NCBI GenBank assembly: GCA_903906315.1
Contig: CAIVJW010000271.1
Coordinates: forward strand, 1-50,617
Length of the DNA: 50,617 nucleotides
Direction of reading: 5' to 3'
DNA from: an uncultured delta proteobacterium
Lineage (GTDB): Bacteria; Myxococcota_A; Polyangia; Polyangiales; Polyangiaceae
Below are positions 47,366 through 50,617 of the stretch, piece by piece. The position numbers and the translations under genes are program-made. The notes below the pieces were generated by a model. It was given only the letters and a program-made list of their open reading frames with translations. It had not been told where the DNA came from and did no database searches. Every line of letters begins with the position of its first letter. The stretch's first letter is position 1.

Positions 47366-50283
47366 CCTCCGTCGGGCGCGGAGCTCCGCGACCGTTCGCG
47401 GCCGCCGGCCGCGTGGGTGTCGATCACCTCGCGGAGCTTCGCGCAGAGCTGTTTGGGGCTGAACGGCTTGAAGAGGATGGGGGCCGAGTCCTGGAGCCCG
47501 CCCTGCTGCAGGAGCTCGCCGGTGTAGCCCGACATGAAGAGGAACGGCAGCGTCGGCCGGACGCGCATCGCCTCGCGGGCGAGCTGGCCGCCGCCCATGC
47601 CGGGCATGATGACGTCGCTGAGCATCGCGTCGATGCGCACCTCGGGCGACTGCAGCAGCGCGAGCGCGGAGGCGCCGTCGTGCGCGGTGATCACGTCAGA
47701 GCCGGCGCGCACGAGGATGCCGCGCGCGAGCTGGCGGACGGCCGGGTCGTCCTCGACGAGCAGCACGACCTCGTCGCCCCGGCTCCGGCCGTCGGCGTGC
47801 GTCGTCACGACCTCGGGGGTGACGAGCTCGAGCGACCGGGGCAGGTACATGCGGAACGTCGTGCCCTCGCCCGGAGCGCTCGCCACCTCCAGCTGCCCGC
47901 CGCTCTGGTCGACGATGCCGTAGACCGTGGCGAGCCCGAGGCCGGTGCCTTGCCCCGACGGCTTCGTCGTGAAGAAGGGCTCGAAGATCCGCACGCGGAC
48001 CTCCTCGCTCATGCCGTGGCCCGTGTCGTGGACCTCGAGCACCACGTAGTCCCCCGGCTGGACGTCGACGTGCTCGGTGCGCCTCTGTTCGGCGAGCGTC
48101 ACGTTGCGCGTGGCGATCGAGATCGAGCCGCCGTCGGGCATGGCGTCGCGGGCGTTGACTGCCAGGTTGATGAGCACCTGGTCTATCTGCACGCGGTCGA
48201 CGCGCACCGGCCAGAGGTCGTCCGCGAGCGCGGTGTGGACGGCGATGTGCTCGCCGATGAGGCGCGCGACGAGCTTGCGAAGCTCGCTTATCACGCGGTT
48301 CAGGATCACGACCGTGGGGCTCAGCACCTGCTTGCGCGAGAAGGCCAGGAGCTGACGTGTCAGGCTCGCCCCGCGGTTGCCGGCGGCGAGGATCGTCTCG
48401 AGATCGGCGCGGATCGGGAGGATCGGCTGCAGATCCGCGAGGCAGAGCTCGGCCGTGCTGTTGACGACGAGGAGGATGTTGTTGAAGTCGTGAGCGACCC
48501 CGCCCGCGAGGCGGCCGATTGCCTCCATCTTCTGCGCCTGTCGCAGCTGCTCCTCTTGCTCGCGGAGGGCTTTCTGCGCGGCGATCCGAAAGGTGACGTC
48601 GTCCACGATCGAGACTGCGCCGGTCGTCACGCCCTGATCGTCGATCAGCGGCACGTTGTACCACTCGCAGACGATCTCGTGCCCGGAGCGGGTGACATTT
48701 TGGTTCGTCGATCGCCGCCCGCCGCGCTGGGCGACGAGGTCGCTCCAGACGACGTCGACCTCGGCGCGCACCGTGGGGGCCACGATGAGGTCCGCGGCGT
48801 GCAAGCCGAGGACGTCGGCCTCGCTCCAGCCGAAGATGCGCTCCGCCGCCGCGTTCCACACCGTCACGCGGAAGTCGGCGTCCCACTCGATGACGGCGAG
48901 GGGGGTGTGCTCGATGATCTGGAGCAGGCGTTGCTGCGACTCGGCGATGAGCTTCTCGGCGCGGTTCCGGTCGGTGATGTCGGTCATCGTCGTGATGACG
49001 CCGGCGACGTCGCAGCGAGGCGTGAGGAAGACCGCGCGATCGACCAGGTAGTCGCGGTGCTCGCCGTCGGCGCCGAGGATCGACTCCTCGGCGATGCGGA
49101 CCCCGTCGACCCGCAGGACCTCGTCGTCGCGGAGCGCGTCGAGCGCCGCCGCGGTGGGCGCGAAGAGGTCGGGTGCCGTGAGGCCGACGATCTCCTCGCG
49201 GGATCGCCCGACGAGCGCCTGGAAGGCTGCGTTGCTGCCGAGGTAGCGCCCCGTCGTGTCCTTGAAGCACATCGGGCCGCTCACCGAGTCGAGGAGGGCC
49301 TGCGTCAGGTGGTCGTCGTCGACGCCCTCCCGCGCGGCGTCTTGCGGGGCGTGGCGCGCCGTCGCGAGGGCGGCGCGGGCTTCGGCCTCGAGCAGCGACG
49401 CGACCAGGCGGAGTCCCGCGTGCCGACGGGCGGTGTCGCCGGCCGTTGCGTCGCCCGCGATCGGCGCGGCGACGAGCGTTGCCCGCAGCACGCCCTCCAC
49501 CAGGATCCGAGCACCGATGTCGAGCGCGTCATCGTCGGCCTCGCCCGTCGTCGCGGGTCGGAGCGACAGATCCAGCCCGGTCGCTTCCGCGCCGAGCGCG
49601 AGGACCGCGTCGAGGCGGGCCGAGCCGAGGCCGAGGTCGACGCCGTGCGCGTCGAGCGAGGGAGTGCCGTCGTGCGACTCGGGCGGTGCGGTCATCGAGG
49701 GCTCGTGGACGGAGTCGCCGGCGCCGTCGCGCGGGATCGCTTCTGGACTATCGTCGGTTCGGCCGCCGGGTGTAGGCGACCGCGAGCGCGCGGAGTCGAA
49801 TTCGGTCAAAGGCTGGATCGGGGGGAAGCCCTCGGGCCGGGGGCCGATCCCGGAGACGTCCAGTCCGGACGGTCTGTCGAGCGGACCGAGCGCTCGAACC
49901 GCCTCGACCGCGGCCGATAGCTCGCCGGCGAACCGGTCCGGCTCGTCGGCGGACACGAACGCGAGGCGGCAGCGGTCGCGGTCGACGCCGGTGCCCTCGA
50001 GGAGCCGCAGGAGCAGCCGTTGCCTCTGCAATGCTCGGTAGTTCTGATCCTCGAAATGGCAGTCGCCGGGGTGGCAGCCGAGCACGACGACGCCGTCCGC
50101 CCCGCTCCGGAGGGCGTGCAGGACCAGCTGCGGGTCGACGCGGCCGGTGCAGGGCACGCGGACGAGGCGGATCTCCGGAGGGCAGGGGATTCGGGCCGCG
50201 CCGCAGCGATCGGCGGCAACGTAGGCGCAGTGCTCGCAGACGAAGCCGACGAGGCGAGGGTCGAACGGGGAGGCCGTGGTCAC
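47362..50283 (-). CDS. MvhD iron-sulfur domain fused to a PAS-PAS hybrid histidine kinase
   Basis: The 973-residue product starts with an MvhD/FlpD-like domain (about 8-140). It has FVCEHCAYVAADRCG, IRLVRVPCTGRVDPQLVLHAL, GADGVVVLGCHPGDCHFEDQN and a later FVSADEPDRFAGEL. These are the Cys pattern of the hydrogenase delta subunit that passes electrons to HdrA. A Pro/Asp-rich linker (140-315) follows. PAS 1 (about 325-435, ending TDITDRNRAE), PAS 2 (about 445-560), HisKA with His598 in GGVAHDFNN and HATPase (NLAVNARDA, DTGHGMS, GQGTGLGLATVYG) come next. The receiver (about 850-965) has LVEDDPAV, LSDVIMPGMGG and FKPFS. The GTG at 50283 overlaps the stop of the HdrA-like gene. It is probably a redox-responsive kinase. 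Confidence 0.88.
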   Translation of the reverse strand: MTTASPFDPRLVGFVCEHCAYVAADRCGAARIPCPPEIRLVRVPCTGRVDPQLVLHALRSGADGVVVLGCHPGDCHFEDQNYRALQRQRLLLRLLEGTGVDRDRCRLAFVSADEPDRFAGELSAAVEAVRALGPLDRPSGLDVSGIGPRPEGFPPIQPLTEFDSARSRSPTPGGRTDDSPEAIPRDGAGDSVHEPSMTAPPESHDGTPSLDAHGVDLGLGSARLDAVLALGAEATGLDLSLRPATTGEADDDALDIGARILVEGVLRATLVAAPIAGDATAGDTARRHAGLRLVASLLEAEARAALATARHAPQDAAREGVDDDHLTQALLDSVSGPMCFKDTTGRYLGSNAAFQALVGRSREEIVGLTAPDLFAPTAAALDALRDDEVLRVDGVRIAEESILGADGEHRDYLVDRAVFLTPRCDVAGVITTMTDITDRNRAEKLIAESQQRLLQIIEHTPLAVIEWDADFRVTVWNAAAERIFGWSEADVLGLHAADLIVAPTVRAEVDVVWSDLVAQRGGRRSTNQNVTRSGHEIVCEWYNVPLIDDQGVTTGAVSIVDDVTFRIAAQKALREQEEQLRQAQKMEAIGRLAGGVAHDFNNILLVVNSTAELCLADLQPILPIRADLETILAAGNRGASLTRQLLAFSRKQVLSPTVVILNRVISELRKLVARLIGEHIAVHTALADDLWPVRVDRVQIDQVLINLAVNARDAMPDGGSISIATRNVTLAEQRRTEHVDVQPGDYVVLEVHDTGHGMSEEVRVRIFEPFFTTKPSGQGTGLGLATVYGIVDQSGGQLEVASAPGEGTTFRMYLPRSLELVTPEVVTTHADGRSRGDEVVLLVEDDPAVRQLARGILVRAGSDVITAHDGASALALLQSPEVRIDAMLSDVIMPGMGGGQLAREAMRVRPTLPFLFMSGYTGELLQQGGLQDSAPILFKPFSPKQLCAKLREVIDTHAAGGRERSRSSAPDGG

Positions 50284-50617
50284 GCGAGCGCCCCCTCGAT
50301 CTCGGCGAAGAGCTGCGCGTCGGTGAAGTGGTGGCCCACGACCGCGGCGGCGGGGCAGGCCGCGACGCACGCGCCGCAGCCGAGGCAGATCGTCGGATTG
50401 ACGACCGCCACGCGCTGTCCGGGGCCGACCTCGATCGCCCGGTAGGGGCAGACTCCGAGGCAGGCGCGGCAGCCGCTGCAGCGGCCCGGATCGACGGCGG
50501 CGACCGCCGGCTCGATGGGCAGCTCGCGTCCTGGGCGGAGCGCGGCGAGCGCGAGGCCTGCGGCGGCGGCGCCGGCGGTCACCGCGGCGCGCGCGTCGCC
50601 CGGGCCGCGGCAGGACC
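50280..50617 (-). CDS. hdrA: C-terminal part of an HdrA-like protein (two [4Fe-4S] clusters), 5' truncated by window edge
   Basis: The frame is open to the window end, giving about 111 residues. It begins with SCRGPGDARAAVTAGAAAAG, which corresponds to the CxGPxD(I/A) segment near the end of HdrA. Two ferredoxin motifs follow (CSGCRACLGVCPYRAIEV and CLGCGACVAACPAAAVVG), then the HdrA-typical end HHFTDAQLFAEIEGAL. HdrA is the FAD/iron-sulfur subunit of heterodisulfide reductase complexes and receives electrons from MvhD. An internal GTG at 50582 could start a small ferredoxin, but the upstream homology argues for a longer gene. The stop overlaps the MvhD-kinase start (GTGA). Confidence 0.8.
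   Translation of the reverse strand, partial: SCRGPGDARAAVTAGAAAAGLALAALRPGRELPIEPAVAAVDPGRCSGCRACLGVCPYRAIEVGPGQRVAVVNPTICLGCGACVAACPAAAVVGHHFTDAQLFAEIEGALA

Noticed and set aside
47050-49920. 956-residue open frame on the plus strand
   Set aside because: It lies antisense to the MvhD-kinase and is a GC-driven shadow; its translation is Arg/Ala/Glu-rich without any domain, whereas the minus strand has full kinase motifs.

Overview
The window is about 50.6 kb of very GC-rich DNA, with G or C at nearly every third codon position. It carries many lipoproteins with Gly/Ser/Thr-rich linkers, large hybrid histidine kinases, poly-HAMP and TPR proteins, and a complete alternative chemosensory operon. 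This profile suggests a member of the Myxococcota, probably Polyangia-like. That assignment is inferred from composition and gene style; no rRNA or tRNA gene was found to confirm it.

Left part (1-17.4 kb). A truncated gene ends inside a short palindromic mobile repeat (91-270). Next come an alpha/beta hydrolase, a SnoaL-like protein translationally coupled to a PAS hybrid kinase, a polytopic membrane protein, a VanZ-like protein, an OmpA-type lipoprotein, an EpmA-like EF-P lysine ligase with an extra N-terminal domain, and a lipoprotein. They are followed by a CheR-like methyltransferase overlapping a metallo-beta-lactamase-fold hydrolase, another lipoprotein, a TPR/AIM24-like protein overlapping pgsA, hisA, and a MutS-family ATPase followed by a single-TM protein.

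Middle part (17.4-26.9 kb). A lone receiver protein converges on a FIST-domain sensor plus hybrid kinase pair. Then come a TPR regulator with its DNA-binding domain at the C-terminus, divergent from a VWA lipoprotein, and a roughly 1 kb gene-free stretch holding a dense cluster of perfect palindromes (26044-26137).

Signalling island (26.9-43.2 kb). A 1448-residue kinase (seven tandem HAMP domains, GAF, HisKA/HATPase, three receivers) faces a small J-domain/zinc-motif protein. Ten closely spaced or overlapping genes follow: a soluble receptor with two MCP signalling tips, a triple-CheW protein, CheB, a HEAT-repeat protein, CheR, a receiver, CheA, a STAS-like protein, a second CheY, and a soluble MCP-like protein that ends in a CheZ-type DxxxQ motif. 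Together they supply receptors, scaffold, kinase, adaptation enzymes, response regulators and possibly a phosphatase. The receptors have no membrane segments, so the input is probably cytoplasmic.

Right part (43.5-50.6 kb). A beta-helix lipoprotein and an unknown protein precede a second, inverted copy of the palindromic repeat (46942-47113). The window ends with an overlapping minus-strand operon: the C-terminal two-[4Fe-4S] segment of an HdrA-like protein (cut by the edge), an MvhD-type iron-sulfur domain fused to a PAS hybrid histidine kinase, and a TusA-family protein. This Hdr/MvhD redox module wired directly into two-component signalling is the most striking candidate for an undescribed system.
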